A stretch of DNA of 64,000 nt, taken from the NCBI GenBank assembly GCA_027493625.1, contig JAOSKM010000003.1, positions 186,001-250,000 on the forward strand. Direction: 5' to 3'. Shown in pieces: positions 1-9,408 of the stretch; positions within the stretch are counted from its first letter, which is position 1; every line of letters begins with the position of its first letter. The notes under the pieces are model-generated. The model worked only from the letters and a program-made list of their open reading frames with translations, did not search any database and was not told the origin of the DNA. This DNA is from Planctomycetota bacterium (lineage in GTDB: Bacteria; Planctomycetota; UBA8742; UBA2392). The position numbers and the translations under genes were made by a program.

Positions 1-3000
1 GATCAGCAATTACGCGGTCGGTCCGGCGATCACCATCGACGGCACGATCACCCTCGACGCGGGCGCCGGCCAGGCCGCGGGCGACCTGTCCGCTGACGCC
101 ATGCGCGGCTCGATCTACGTGGGCGGCACCATCACGTCTCTGGGCAGCTCGGGCGCGACCAGCACCGGCGGCGGCGACGTGGACTTCTACTCGTGGAAGG
201 ACACCTACATCCGTGCCGGCATTCTGCAGAGTAATGGCGGCAACGGCTCGACCACGGGCGGCGGCGCCGGCAGCCTGTATATGCAGGCGACCACGGTGAA
301 CGGCATCGTCCACTCCATCGCCTGGGGCTTCCGCGGCAACGGCGGCAACGGCGGCAGCGGCAACGGCGGCAGCGGCGACGGCATGGATGTCGAGACCTTC
401 GGCGCTACGCAGATGTTCGCCATCAGCGAAAGCCTGGGCGGCACCAGCACCTCCGCGGCGGGTGGAGCTGGCGGCTACACCTACATCTACGCGGAATCCG
501 TGTGGGGTGTGTGGGTTTCCAACAACAGCGGCGGCAACGGTGCGACATCAGGCGGTCCGGGTCGCTACGCGGAAACCGACGCCTATGACATCCACAGCTA
601 CGCCTTCGTGGTCACCAGCGACGGCGGCGACGCCTCTGCGGGCGCGGGCGGCAGCGCTGGCCAGGCCTACATGTACGGCTACGGCGACGTGTTCAACCAG
701 GTGCTGGTTGACTTCATCGGCGATGGCGGCGACGGCACCACCAGCGGTGGCTCCGGCGGCTATCCCGACATCGAGGGCTACCACGACATCTACAACGTTA
801 CTCTGCTGGTTGACGCCGACGGCGGCAATGCCAGCGCCGGCAGCGGCGGCACCTCCGGCTATTTCTACCTGTACTCCGGTGAGGCGAACAGCTACGGCAG
901 CGCGACCAACGTCGTGATCAACGCTGACCTGCGCGGCGGCAACGCCACTGGCGCCACAGGCAACGGCGGCGCCGTTTCCAGCAGCATACGCTGCTACTTC
1001 TATGGCAACGCGACCACCACAGACATCAGCATCACGACCCAGGGCGGCACCGGCAGCGCGGCCGGCAGTGGTGGCTACGGCGGCTACTTCTATCTGGAAA
1101 CCTACGAAGACTGTCGTAACGCACGCGGAAATTTCGTGTTCAACGGCGGCAACGGCGGTACCAGCGGCGGTGGAGCGGGCGAAGTCTACTACGACACCTA
1201 CTCCGATGCCGACACCCTTCTTCTGACCTGCACCGGAACCGGCGGCACGGGCGGCAGCGGCAACGGCGGCGAAGGACTGCAGTTCTACCTGTACACCAAT
1301 TACGGCGACCTCACCAACGCCAACGTGACGGTCAACAGCGTTGGCGGCGCTTCAACCAGCGCCACCGGCGGCAACGGCGGCTATGCCTACCTGTACTCGG
1401 GCGACAGCAACTACGGTGACATGAAGAACATCCGTTACAACGTGACGTCAAACGGCGGAACGGGTGTCACTGGCGGCCAGGGCGGGTACGCTGAACTGTA
1501 CTGCTACGGATCTGCCTGGAACCTGGACGTTGACATGAACACCATGGGCGGCACCGGCACGACCACCGGCGGCGCCGGCCAGCGCCAGTACGTCTACGTG
1601 GAAGGCGGCCAGATGGTTGGCGCCAACCTCAACCTGAACACAAGCGGCGGGGACGGCGGCACCACCGGCGGCAACGCTGACTACTTCGAGGTGTATGCCT
1701 ACGGCCTGATGCAGAACGTGGTTCTGAACGGCACCGCCAATGGTGGCAATTCCACGACCTCGGCGGCCGGCGCCGGCGGCAACGGCGGCAACACGCTGTA
1801 CTTCTATGCCGGCTACGACTACGGCGGCGACATGGTGAACTGCAGTGCCAACGTGACCGCCAACGGCGGCAACGCCGTTGCGGGCGCCAACGGAGGCAGC
1901 GGCGGCGAACTGGACGTCTACGGCTACAGCAACATCGAAGGCAGCACCTTCAACTTCACAGCCAACGGCGGCACGGCGCGGCAGCGGCCGGCAACGGCGG
2001 CAGTGGCGGGTACTTCTACATCTACGCCGGATACTACGGCTACGGTGGGATCGCCAGGAACATCCCGGTGACGGTATCGCTCAACGGCGGCGCCGCGACG
2101 GCTGGTACCGGTGGTTCTGGAGGCTATGCCTCGCTTGAACAGGACGACTACGGTCACTCGATCTATCGCCTGTTCGGCACACTGGACGGTGGCGATGGCG
2201 CGACCGGCGGCAATGGTGGAGGCGTGAATCTCGATACCGACGACCAGTACTCGACCGTCGAGTTGACACTCAACGCAGTGACCGCCAACGGTGGCGACGC
2301 GACGGCGGGCGTCGGAGGTACCGGAGGCTACCTTGATGCAACGCCAAACGGCACCAGCACCGGTGCGGGCAGCGCCATCCTTCGTGGCAGCATGACGGCC
2401 CGCGGCGGCAAACAGCGCTGGCGCAGGCAACAACGGCGGAACCGGCGGCTACGCTCGCTTCAGCTGCGGTAACAACGGCACGTTCTGGGCTGACAACCTC
2501 ACTCTGGACCTGACGGCGGGCGATAGCGCGCTTGCGAATGGTGGCGCCGGAAACTTCGCATACACGTCAAACAACGGCCGCCCCTGTGCCGTGTACGGGA
2601 CGTTCTTCGGACCTGCAACCGTCAGTGGCACCATCACCACCAACGGCGGAACCGGCTCCACGGCTGGAACTGCAGGCATTGGCGGCCAGGCGGGCGGTGT
2701 TGACCTGGACAGCGACGACCAGACGTTCCTGTTCACCGGCACGATCAACGCCAATGGCGGCAACGGCCCTGCGGGTGGAGGCAACTCAAACTACGTTGCG
2801 CTGGGTGCCGACTATGGTGAAGACGGAATCGGCGGATACCTGGAAGTCACCGGTACTGTCAACGCCAACGGCGGCAACGCCACCAACAGTGGCAACGGTG
2901 GTAACGGCTGCCCGTATCTGTTCATCGATAACTACAGCGGCATCTCCTACAACTCCACGACCCTCATGACCGGCACCCTGAATGCGAACGGCGGCAACGG

Positions 3001-3547
3001 CGCTGGCGCAGGAAACGGTGGCGCAGCAGGTCAGGTAGACGTCGACGCACGCAGCGACAGTGTCACGATGTCCGGCACCATCAACGCCGTCGGCGGTACA
3101 GGCGTGACCGGCGGCGCTGGTTCGAGTTATGTGGGCATCTATGGCAACAACCCGTTTGCTGCGAACATCTCCGGCACCATTCGCGCCAACGGTGGCGCTG
3201 GTACAACAACTGGCGGCGCTGGTGGTTACGTGGATGCTGGTGGCAGCACTTCCACCACCATCACCGTCTCCGGTACTATCGAGGCGAATGGTGGCAATGG
3301 CGGCACCACGGGAGGTGCCGGCGGCTTCATCCTACTGGGTTACGGCTCCGAGACGGCGATTGCGTTCGCAGCTACCGCTCGAGTTCGTGCAAATGGTGGA
3401 GCAGCAAATGGTGCAGCAGGAAACATCGATATCGACATCGTGGGCACAGGCCTTGGTGCGATCTCCGAGGCGGTTGGCAGCGTGCTTGAGACCAACACTG
3501 GTGCGGGCACTGCGGTTCCAGCCAACATCGACCGCAACACCAACTAG
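1..3547 (+). CDS. Giant Gly-rich repeat protein (PGRS-like), 5' end outside window, two frameshifts
   Basis: The reading frame is open from base 2, so the start lies upstream. The product is an array of repeats of about 40 residues. Each has a core such as NGGNGGTSGG, followed by a Tyr/Phe-rich strand such as GYFYLY and a short polar segment, which suggests a beta-solenoid surface or matrix protein. Frame 2 runs to about 1978, frame 1 from about 1981 to 2410, then frame 2 again to TAG at 3545. The repeat pattern is unbroken if one base is restored near 1976-1981 and one A is removed from the A3 at 2410-2412. No membrane anchor or sorting motif is visible at the C-terminus (ends ANIDRNTN). Function is unknown. 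Confidence 0.75.
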
Positions 3548-3569
3548 TCACAACAGACCGAAGCACAAA

Positions 3570-3603
3570 GGGGCGCGAGATCACTCGCGCCCCTTTTCTT
3601 TTT
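3570..3603 (+). terminator. Rho-independent terminator of the Gly-rich gene
   Basis: A perfect 10-bp GC stem (3570-3579 with 3584-3593) and a 4-nt loop are followed directly by a T-rich tract, 22 bases after the stop codon. Confidence 0.85.
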
Positions 3604-3639
3604 CTGGCCTGTTGCTGTCTTGGGGTCACCCTGGATCGG

Positions 3640-4617
3640 CTACTCGAGGCGGTTGCGTTGGGTGGTGATCCAGCCCAGTTGCTCCAGGGTTTCCGGGGCC
3701 TTGGGGCGGACCTCTTTGCACGCCGTCAGGAAGGCCTCGGCCGTGGCGTACCAGCCCTGGGCTGAGCGCTGGGCCCCCTGGTCGCCCTCCAGGGCCGCGT
3801 CCAGCTGCCCGTCGCCCAGCTCGCGCGTGAACTCGCCGATCCCGAAACGCAGCCACCAGCCCGGCACGTCCAGGATCCAGCCCCCGCGCAGCATTTCCAG
3901 CGCGGCCGGCACGTCCCGGTACGCCAGCACGCGCGCGTGCAGGTACAGGTTGTCGCCGCTTGCGGGGTTTTCCTCGGCGCGCTCGGCGTACTCGGCCAGC
4001 AGGGCCTCGTAGTCGTCGGCCCGGCGCAGCTCGATGCGCACCCGGTGAAGCTCCGGCAGGTCCGCGATCTCCAGGGCGCTGTCGATGGCCGCCAGCGCTC
4101 CGGCGCGGTCGCCGGCCTGGGCCTTTTCGGCGGACTCGGCCGTCAGCTCGTTGATGCGGGCAAGCTGGTCGTCGTCGAGCTTGCTGGCGCGCTCGAGAGG
4201 CATGGGCTGCTCGGCGCGTTTCAGCAGCATGGGGCGGAGGTGGAACCAGAAGGCGTCGCCCCGCGCGGGCTCGGTCTGCCAGAGGTCCAGGTACTCCTGC
4301 CAGACTGTGTCGAACAGGCCGTTGCGCAGCATCAGGTCCTGGTAGCGGCGGTTGGCCTGTGTGTGCCAGCGGTCGCGGCGGAAGGCGGCGTGGTAGTCCA
4401 CGCGGGCCTGGTCGTCGCGCTGGTCGCGCTCCGCGCCCATGGCGCGCTCGACCAGCTGGTCCGCGTTCATGCGCGAGGGCGGCACGTAGCGCTCGTCGTA
4501 GGTGGGGCGGTCGAGGCTGGGGTCGTAGGTGTCCCAGACGTCGTCCACGTAGTCGTCACGGGACTGGCTGCCGCAGGCGGCAAGCATCAGGGCAAGCAAG
4601 ACCAGCAGTTTACGCAT
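3640..4617 (-). CDS. Lipoprotein with TPR-like helical repeats
   Basis: The 325-aa product starts MRKLLVLLALMLAACGS, a lipoprotein signal with lipobox LAAC (Cys15). It should therefore be anchored in a membrane facing the periplasm. The rest is helical and charged, with Ala/Leu/Glu-rich helix pairs (for example around AEKAQAGDRAGALAAIDSALEIA) typical of TPR-like folds. No catalytic motif is seen. It is transcribed in the same direction as the rhodanese-like lipoprotein upstream (66-bp gap), so the two may be cotranscribed. No convincing Shine-Dalgarno precedes the ATG. Function is unknown. Confidence 0.75.
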   Translation of the reverse strand: MRKLLVLLALMLAACGSQSRDDYVDDVWDTYDPSLDRPTYDERYVPPSRMNADQLVERAMGAERDQRDDQARVDYHAAFRRDRWHTQANRRYQDLMLRNGLFDTVWQEYLDLWQTEPARGDAFWFHLRPMLLKRAEQPMPLERASKLDDDQLARINELTAESAEKAQAGDRAGALAAIDSALEIADLPELHRVRIELRRADDYEALLAEYAERAEENPASGDNLYLHARVLAYRDVPAALEMLRGGWILDVPGWWLRFGIGEFTRELGDGQLDAALEGDQGAQRSAQGWYATAEAFLTACKEVRPKAPETLEQLGWITTQRNRLE

Positions 4618-4683
4618 GGCAGACCGAGAGGGGTTCGGTTGCAGGGAAGTACAGAATAGGAAAGCCGGCCGCCGATGGCAGCC

Positions 4684-5103
4684 CTATTCGCGCGCCGCGT
4701 GGGCATCCACCCACATGCGCCAGCCGCCCGGGAAGATCTGCACGTTGCTGTAGCCCAGCTTCAGCGCGATGTCGGCCGCCTGCTCCGGCCGCTTGTCCAT
4801 GGGGCTGTCGCCCATGAACAGCAGGGGTGCCTGCTTGTCCTGTGGCAGGCCGCGGCCGCGGTCGAGGTCTTCAAGGGTGGAGTGGCGGGCGCCCTGCACG
4901 TGGCCCTGGGCCCACTGGTCGTAGTCGCGCAGGTCGAACAGGATGGCGCCTTCCCAGATGGAAAGCTCTACGGCCGGTGCGTCGCGCAGGACCAGCACGT
5001 CGGCCTCGGCGCGACCGCCGCCGCCGAAATCATGGCGGACCTTGCCGCTGCAGGCAGTGAGCAGCAGCAACGTGATTGCGACAAATGCGGCGAACCTGGC
5101 CAA
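4684..5103 (-). CDS. Rhodanese-like lipoprotein lacking the catalytic Cys
   Basis: The 139-aa product begins at TTG with a GGAG 7 bases upstream. It has a lipoprotein signal ending LLTAC, then a rhodanese fold with ILFDLRDYDQWAQGHVQGARH and the C-terminal LGYSNVQIFPGGWRMW. In active rhodaneses a Cys-containing loop follows the central beta strand. Here that stretch reads LLFMGDSPMDKRP and has no Cys, so sulfur transfer is unlikely and a binding or structural role is inferred. It is divergent from the Lnt-like gene at 5205. Confidence 0.8.
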   Translation of the reverse strand: MARFAAFVAITLLLLTACSGKVRHDFGGGGRAEADVLVLRDAPAVELSIWEGAILFDLRDYDQWAQGHVQGARHSTLEDLDRGRGLPQDKQAPLLFMGDSPMDKRPEQAADIALKLGYSNVQIFPGGWRMWVDAHAARE

Positions 5104-5204
5104 GCTTGCTCTCCGTGCCTGTCCGGACAGGCGAAACCGCGTCCGATTAGTGTAGCATCGGTGCGGGAAGCATTTGATGTACAGGAATCCCTGCGGGGGT
5201 CAAG

Positions 5205-6722
5205 TTGGCGCTGCTGAACAACCTCGAGCACGAAGAGCTGTTCGGCGGCCTGCGCAGTGTGCCGGTTCGCGCGCTGCCGGCGCTTGGCACCTCGGTTCTG
5301 CTGTACCTCAGCGGCGACATGCTGGGCGGCTGGCCGCTGGCATGGGTGGCGTTGATTCCGCTTTGTTTCGCGTGCCGGGGCGCGGGGCCGCTGGCCGCGC
5401 TGCTGCTTGCGGCGTTGAGTCTGCTGGCGGCGGCCTTCAGCCAGACGTTCTGGCTGCTGGACGTCGAGGGCGTGTCGCCGCTGTCGATCTGGCTGGCCGG
5501 CGGGCTGCTGCCGGCGATTGCCTTTGCCGCCATGGAGCTGCCGATCTGCCGCAAGATCCCCTGGGCGCTGCGCCCCCTGCTGCTGGCCCTGCTGGCCACG
5601 GGCTTCTGGGCGCTGCTGCCCGCTGAGGCCGCGCTGCTGATACCGCTGGGCGGGCTGATCGAGGGCGAGCTGCTGGGCTGGGCGTGGCCGTACCTGGGGC
5701 CGGCGACCCTGGCCGGCTGCCTGGCCGGGCTGGGCTGGCTGGCGGCGGAGATGTTCCATAAGCCGCGCGGCCCGGAGGCGCGGCTTCCCGGCTGGCAGGG
5801 CGTGCTGGTGGCGGGGCTGCTGCTGCTGGCGGGCGGGATCGACTGGGTGGCATCCGTGACCGCTGGTGCCGTCAACCGGCGCGACACGGTCAGCTTCTAC
5901 GTGGTGACGGACGCGGAAGACCCCGTGGGCGCGAGCCGCGAGGCGCTGGTCAACCGCACAAGCCGGGCTGTGCTGATCTGGGGACAGTTGCCGGTGCGCA
6001 ACGACGCCGAGCATCGCGCCTGGCTGGAACGAGCGGGCGCCCTGGCCGCCGAGCAGCAGATCGCGCTGGTGATCGTGCTGGCCGGCCCCGACGCCGCCAC
6101 GGCCTACGCCTTCATCGGCAGCCGGGCGCCGATCCTGCAGCGCCGCTGGGCGGGCGGCCCGGGTGAAGCTTCCGGCGAGCCGCTGGTGATCGACGGCAAC
6201 TCGCAGTTGCGCGTCTACCCGACGCTGCATTCCGAAAGCCACTGGGCAACGCCGTGGACGGTCGAGGTGTTCACCACGGCGCTCGCGCCCGCACATCCGG
6301 CTCAGCAGCGCTGGTGGGTGCGCGAACAGAGGCGAGAGGCGGTCGTGCGCGGCTCACGCCAGATCGCAGTCTGGCGGGGCGGCGGACTGGCGCTGGACGG
6401 GAAGGGCAACGTACTGGCCCATGGCGAGGGGCGCTGGTTCTGGGCGCTGCTGCCCGCGGCCACGGAAACCGGCCAGCCGCTGGGGCACCCGCGCCTGCAG
6501 GTGCTTGAGCGCTTCCTGAAGATGGCCGCGCCGGTGCTGGCGCTGATGCTGCTGGCACTGACCCCGATCAACTGGCTCAAGCGGCGCCGGCGCCTGCATC
6601 GACAGAACAGCCAGGCGGTCGCGATCGAGGAATTGTTCGACCCCGAGACCATGCTCAGCAAAGAAGAAACCGAGCGAATCACGCGGCGCTACAAGCGCGA
6701 AGATGTCCAGGGCGGCGACTGA
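5205..6722 (+). CDS. Lnt-like membrane protein, probable pseudoenzyme
   Basis: The 505-aa protein has about six N-terminal membrane segments (LGGWPLAWVALIPLCF resembles the start of apolipoprotein N-acyltransferases). A soluble domain at about residues 225-440 and a last membrane helix near residues 438-455 follow, which is the Lnt layout of membrane block, nitrilase domain and C-terminal helix. The segment corresponding to the nitrilase Glu motif (usually WPE) reads LIWGQLP, near residue 260. No Cys stands where the nucleophile is expected, while GGLALDGKGNVLA matches the conserved post-catalytic strand. I infer a degenerate Lnt paralogue. The start is uncertain: TTG at 5205 was chosen because the frame opens there, with no good ATG nearby. 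Confidence 0.55.
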   Translation: MALLNNLEHEELFGGLRSVPVRALPALGTSVLLYLSGDMLGGWPLAWVALIPLCFACRGAGPLAALLLAALSLLAAAFSQTFWLLDVEGVSPLSIWLAGGLLPAIAFAAMELPICRKIPWALRPLLLALLATGFWALLPAEAALLIPLGGLIEGELLGWAWPYLGPATLAGCLAGLGWLAAEMFHKPRGPEARLPGWQGVLVAGLLLLAGGIDWVASVTAGAVNRRDTVSFYVVTDAEDPVGASREALVNRTSRAVLIWGQLPVRNDAEHRAWLERAGALAAEQQIALVIVLAGPDAATAYAFIGSRAPILQRRWAGGPGEASGEPLVIDGNSQLRVYPTLHSESHWATPWTVEVFTTALAPAHPAQQRWWVREQRREAVVRGSRQIAVWRGGGLALDGKGNVLAHGEGRWFWALLPAATETGQPLGHPRLQVLERFLKMAAPVLALMLLALTPINWLKRRRRLHRQNSQAVAIEELFDPETMLSKEETERITRRYKREDVQGGD

Positions 6723-6724
6723 GC

Positions 6725-7719
6725 CTACACGTGCAGGCTGAAGTCGCGCAGGTCGCGGTGCATGGCGCGCAGGTACATGGCCAGCACGAAGCCCACGGCC
6801 GTGGCGTCCGGCGCGTCGCCCTTCAGCTCGAAGCGCAGGCCCAGGGTGCGCCCGGCGTCGTCGTCGAGCGCGATGCGCAGCTCGCCGTATTCGGTGCCGT
6901 CGGGGTCTTTGCCCGCCTGCACGTGGATGGCGCGGTGCCTGCCGCGCTCGTACTCCGGGTTGGTTACGTGGCTGAAGTAGCGGTCGATGAACTCGCGGTC
7001 GAGCTTGCCGAAGAACTCGCGCACCATGCTGGCGTGGCCGTGCTCGCTGAAGTTGACGTTGGCGGGGCCGGTGTTTTCACCCAGCGCTTGAGCTGGTCTT
7101 CGAGGCGGCCGGCGACAACGTCGGTTTTGCGCACGTTGCTGCGGGTCAGCATCAATGTCCGTGCCCGCTGCTCATGTGAGCGGCGCTGCACGCCCTCGAT
7201 CTCGCTGCGCAGCTTCCACAGTTCCTTGTCGCGGTCCTTGAGCTGGCCCTCCAGCGCGCTGCGGCGGGCGTCCACGTCGCGCAGCAGTTCCTCGGCGGCG
7301 TTGAGCTCTTCCTGCAGGTTGCCCAGCTCGGCGTCGTGCTCGGCGACCGCGCCCTCGTGGGCCTCAAGCTGGCGGGCGTGCTCGGCCACTTCGTGCGCGT
7401 TCACCAGCGCGACCGTGACGCTCTGGTCGTGGCCGCCGCTGATTTCGTTCAGGCCCTTCAACAGGCGCTCGCGCTCGGCCTCGGCGCGTTGCCTGGCGGT
7501 TTGCACCTCCTCGATGCGCTTGCGCAACTCGTCCAGCGTCTGCCGCTGCTGTTCGCGCACGGCGTCGAGGTCGGCGGCGACGTCACCTGGTGCTGGTGTT
7601 GCCCCGCCGTGGCGTGCGCGGAACAGCACCAGGCCGAGCGCCAGCCCGGCGCCTGCGCCAAGCGCTAAAGCAAGGACCGCAACGATGCTCGATACCTCGG
7701 CAAGCATGGCGCGGATCAT
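6725..7719 (-). CDS. Membrane-anchored coiled-coil protein, frameshifted
   Basis: One gene appears to be split into two frames. The N-terminal part (MIRAMLAEVSSIVAVLALAL, one membrane helix) continues as a long coiled coil rich in Glu, Arg and Ala. The frame is then lost at the T4 run 7074-7077. Adding one base there joins it (...KRWVKNTGPANVNF...) to the 100-aa C-terminal block starting MVREFFGKLDREFIDRYF. The C-terminal block has the look of a small alpha/beta domain that I do not recognise. The N-terminal plan resembles RmuC-type proteins, but no nuclease domain is present. The ATG at 7707 (MLAEVSS) is an alternative start. Confidence 0.6.
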
Positions 7720-7825
7720 GCCATGAAACCGGTTGCGCGGAAATTCCTGTCCGCACGCACCGGGACGCCACGGACGCGAATCAAAGCCGTGCGCGTTTTG
7801 ACCTTCCGTAGCAAAGGAGATTGCC

Positions 7826-7978
7826 ATGACCAACGTCGGACGCAGGCAGTTCGAGCGCGCCAAGGAACGCAACCGCAACGAGGCCCGCCGCGCGAGGAAG
7901 GAACTGGCGCACGAGAAGGTCACCGTGAAACTGCCGCGCAAGGGCACCCAGAAGCCCGAGGGCGCAGGGCCCTCATAG
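7826..7978 (+). CDS. Small very basic protein, 50 aa
   Basis: A 50-codon frame starts at ATG 7826 with a strong AAAGGAGA ribosome site 7 bases upstream. It encodes MTNVGRRQFERAKERNRNEA and then an Arg/Lys-rich helix and a short basic tail ending GAGPS. The composition suggests nucleic-acid binding or ribosome association. It ends inside the last codons of the convergent arginase gene (6-bp overlap). No family was recognised. Confidence 0.65.
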   Translation: MTNVGRRQFERAKERNRNEARRARKELAHEKVTVKLPRKGTQKPEGAGPS

Positions 7979-8989
7979 GATGGTCTTGCCCAGCGCGCTG
8001 GCGATCAGGTCTACCGCCAATTGGCCGGTCTGGTTGTGCACGTCGAGGATCGGGTTTACCTCGGCCAGCTCCAGGCTGGTCAGCGCATCCGACTCGCTGA
8101 TCATTTCCATGGCCAGGTGCGCCTCGCGGTAGGTCAGCCCGCCGAATACCGTGGTGCCCGTGCCCGGCGCCACGCGCGGGTCCACGCTGTCTATGTCAAA
8201 GCTGACGTGCAGGTAGTCGGTGTTGCGGGTGGCCAGGTTGATGGCGTCGCGCATCACGGCCGCCATGCCGCGCTCATCGATATCCTTCATGGTGAAGGCG
8301 TGCACGCCGGAATCGAGGATCGCCTGTTTTTCCTGGCGGTCCAGGTCGCGCAGCCCGACCAGCACCACATCATTCGGGTTGAGCTTGGGCGCGATGCCGC
8401 CGATGCGCGTCAGCACGTCCGGCCCCTGGCCCAGCGCGACCGCCACGGGCATGCCGTGGATGTTGCCGGTGGGCGAGGTCAGCGGTGTGTTGAGGTCGCC
8501 GTGGGCGTCGATCCAGATCAGGCCGAGTGTCAGCTCGGTGTCAGGGTCTTCCTTGCGCAGCTCGGCTTCTTCTTCTTTGTACGCGGACACCAGGCCGGCG
8601 ATGGTGCCTATCGAGATGCTGTGGTCGCCGCCGATCACGAGCGGGAAGGCGCCCTTCTTCACGATGCGCTTGACGTGCTCATGCACCGCGTCGCAGGCGC
8701 GGGCGATCATGGGCAGGTGGTTGGCCTTGCCCTCCACCTGCATCTGCTGCTGCTGGGCGCGCTCGACGTCGCGGATCAGCACGTCGCCGTGGTCCACCAC
8801 CGAAAGGCCGAGAGCCTTCAGCTTTTCCTGCAGGCCCGCGATGCGGATGGCGCTGGGACCCATGCCTACGCCTCGGCGCCCTGCCCCGTGATCCATGGGC
8901 ACGCCGAGGATGTGGACTTCCTGGTCCTCCGGAAGATGGTTGAGACGTCTGCTGGCCATCAACCGAAGCATACCTTGAAACGATGTCAT
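7973..8989 (-). CDS. rocF: Arginase (ureohydrolase family)
   Basis: The 338-aa product carries all the binuclear manganese signatures of the arginase/agmatinase family in order: GGDHS, DAHGD with LNTP and GNIHGMP, and SFDIDSVDP near the C-terminus. The RocF-type GVPMDHGAGRRGVGMGPSAIR start and the SGNIHGMP-like loop favour arginase over agmatinase. It would hydrolyse L-arginine to ornithine and urea in the cytosol. The exact start is uncertain (ATG 8989, 8971 or 8959); MASRRLNHLPEDQ at 8959 is closest to family N-termini. No urease genes are nearby. Confidence 0.88.
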   Translation of the reverse strand: MTSFQGMLRLMASRRLNHLPEDQEVHILGVPMDHGAGRRGVGMGPSAIRIAGLQEKLKALGLSVVDHGDVLIRDVERAQQQQMQVEGKANHLPMIARACDAVHEHVKRIVKKGAFPLVIGGDHSISIGTIAGLVSAYKEEEAELRKEDPDTELTLGLIWIDAHGDLNTPLTSPTGNIHGMPVAVALGQGPDVLTRIGGIAPKLNPNDVVLVGLRDLDRQEKQAILDSGVHAFTMKDIDERGMAAVMRDAINLATRNTDYLHVSFDIDSVDPRVAPGTGTTVFGGLTYREAHLAMEMISESDALTSLELAEVNPILDVHNQTGQLAVDLIASALGKTIL

Positions 8990-9048
8990 CCCGCCAGTGA
9001 CTCGATGGCGGGGTTTCCGGGATTAATTTTTCCGCTCCTGCCTGCAGA

Positions 9049-9086
9049 CGGCCGAAACAGCGGCCTTTGCGGGCCGATTCTTTTTT
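9049..9086 (+). promoter_or_regulatory. Possible attenuator upstream of the ABC-GNAT/terminase operon
   Basis: Two short hairpins share one arm. GGCCG (9050-9054) can pair with CGGCC (9061-9065), and the same CGGCC can pair with GGCCG (9072-9076), which is followed by six T (9081-9086). The second hairpin looks like a weak terminator in the leader of the gene at 9161. The stems are only 5 bp, so this is tentative. Confidence 0.3.
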
Positions 9087-9160
9087 CAACTCCGTTGCCT
9101 GTGCCGGCCCGCGCCTCAATGGATGGCGGGGGATGGTCCCCGCCGCAACGGAGCAGCGCC

Positions 9161-9400
9161 ATGGACCTGTCCGCCATTCCCTACCTGCTGATCTCGCGCG
9201 AGCTGGATTTCGGCTTCAGCACCGAGCGCGTCTACCTGTGCCTGTGCCTGCTGGACCACCTGGTGCTGGGCGTGGGCCTTAGCCGCGACGAAGCCATGCG
9301 CCACATGGTGACCGAACTCGAAGCCAAGTACGACGGCAGGCTCGAGCAGGCTGACGACGACGACGAAGGCTTCGAGCTCGACGCCTTCCGCCGCAACTAG
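9161..9400 (+). CDS. Small acidic protein, first gene of ABC-GNAT/terminase-like operon
   Basis: The 79-aa frame (MDLSAIPYLLISRELDFGFS to AFRRN) has a GGAGC ribosome site. It stops 8 bases before the ABC-GNAT gene, so it is almost certainly cotranscribed with it. The middle (VYLCLCLLDHLVLGVGLSRDEA) is a hydrophobic helix pair and the C-terminus is strongly acidic (QADDDDEGFELD). No family is recognised. By position it could be a small partner of the terminase-like protein, but nothing in the sequence proves this. The frame is also open upstream antisense to arginase; that part is not coding. Confidence 0.65.
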   Translation: MDLSAIPYLLISRELDFGFSTERVYLCLCLLDHLVLGVGLSRDEAMRHMVTELEAKYDGRLEQADDDDEGFELDAFRRN

Positions 9401-9408
9401 GTGCCGCC

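Noticed and set aside
1..3547. Gly-rich gene as a real pseudogene
   Set aside because: The two indels compensate each other and the repeat pattern continues unbroken on both sides, so sequence error is a simpler reading.
4968..6296. 442-codon minus-strand frame opposite the Lnt-like gene
   Set aside because: Product is Gln/Arg/Ala-rich without motifs; the plus strand encodes clear membrane helices and a family-like domain.
8021..9160. Upstream part of the frame that contains the 79-aa protein
   Set aside because: It is antisense to arginase. The ATG at 9161 has a ribosome site and only the last 79 codons lie outside arginase.
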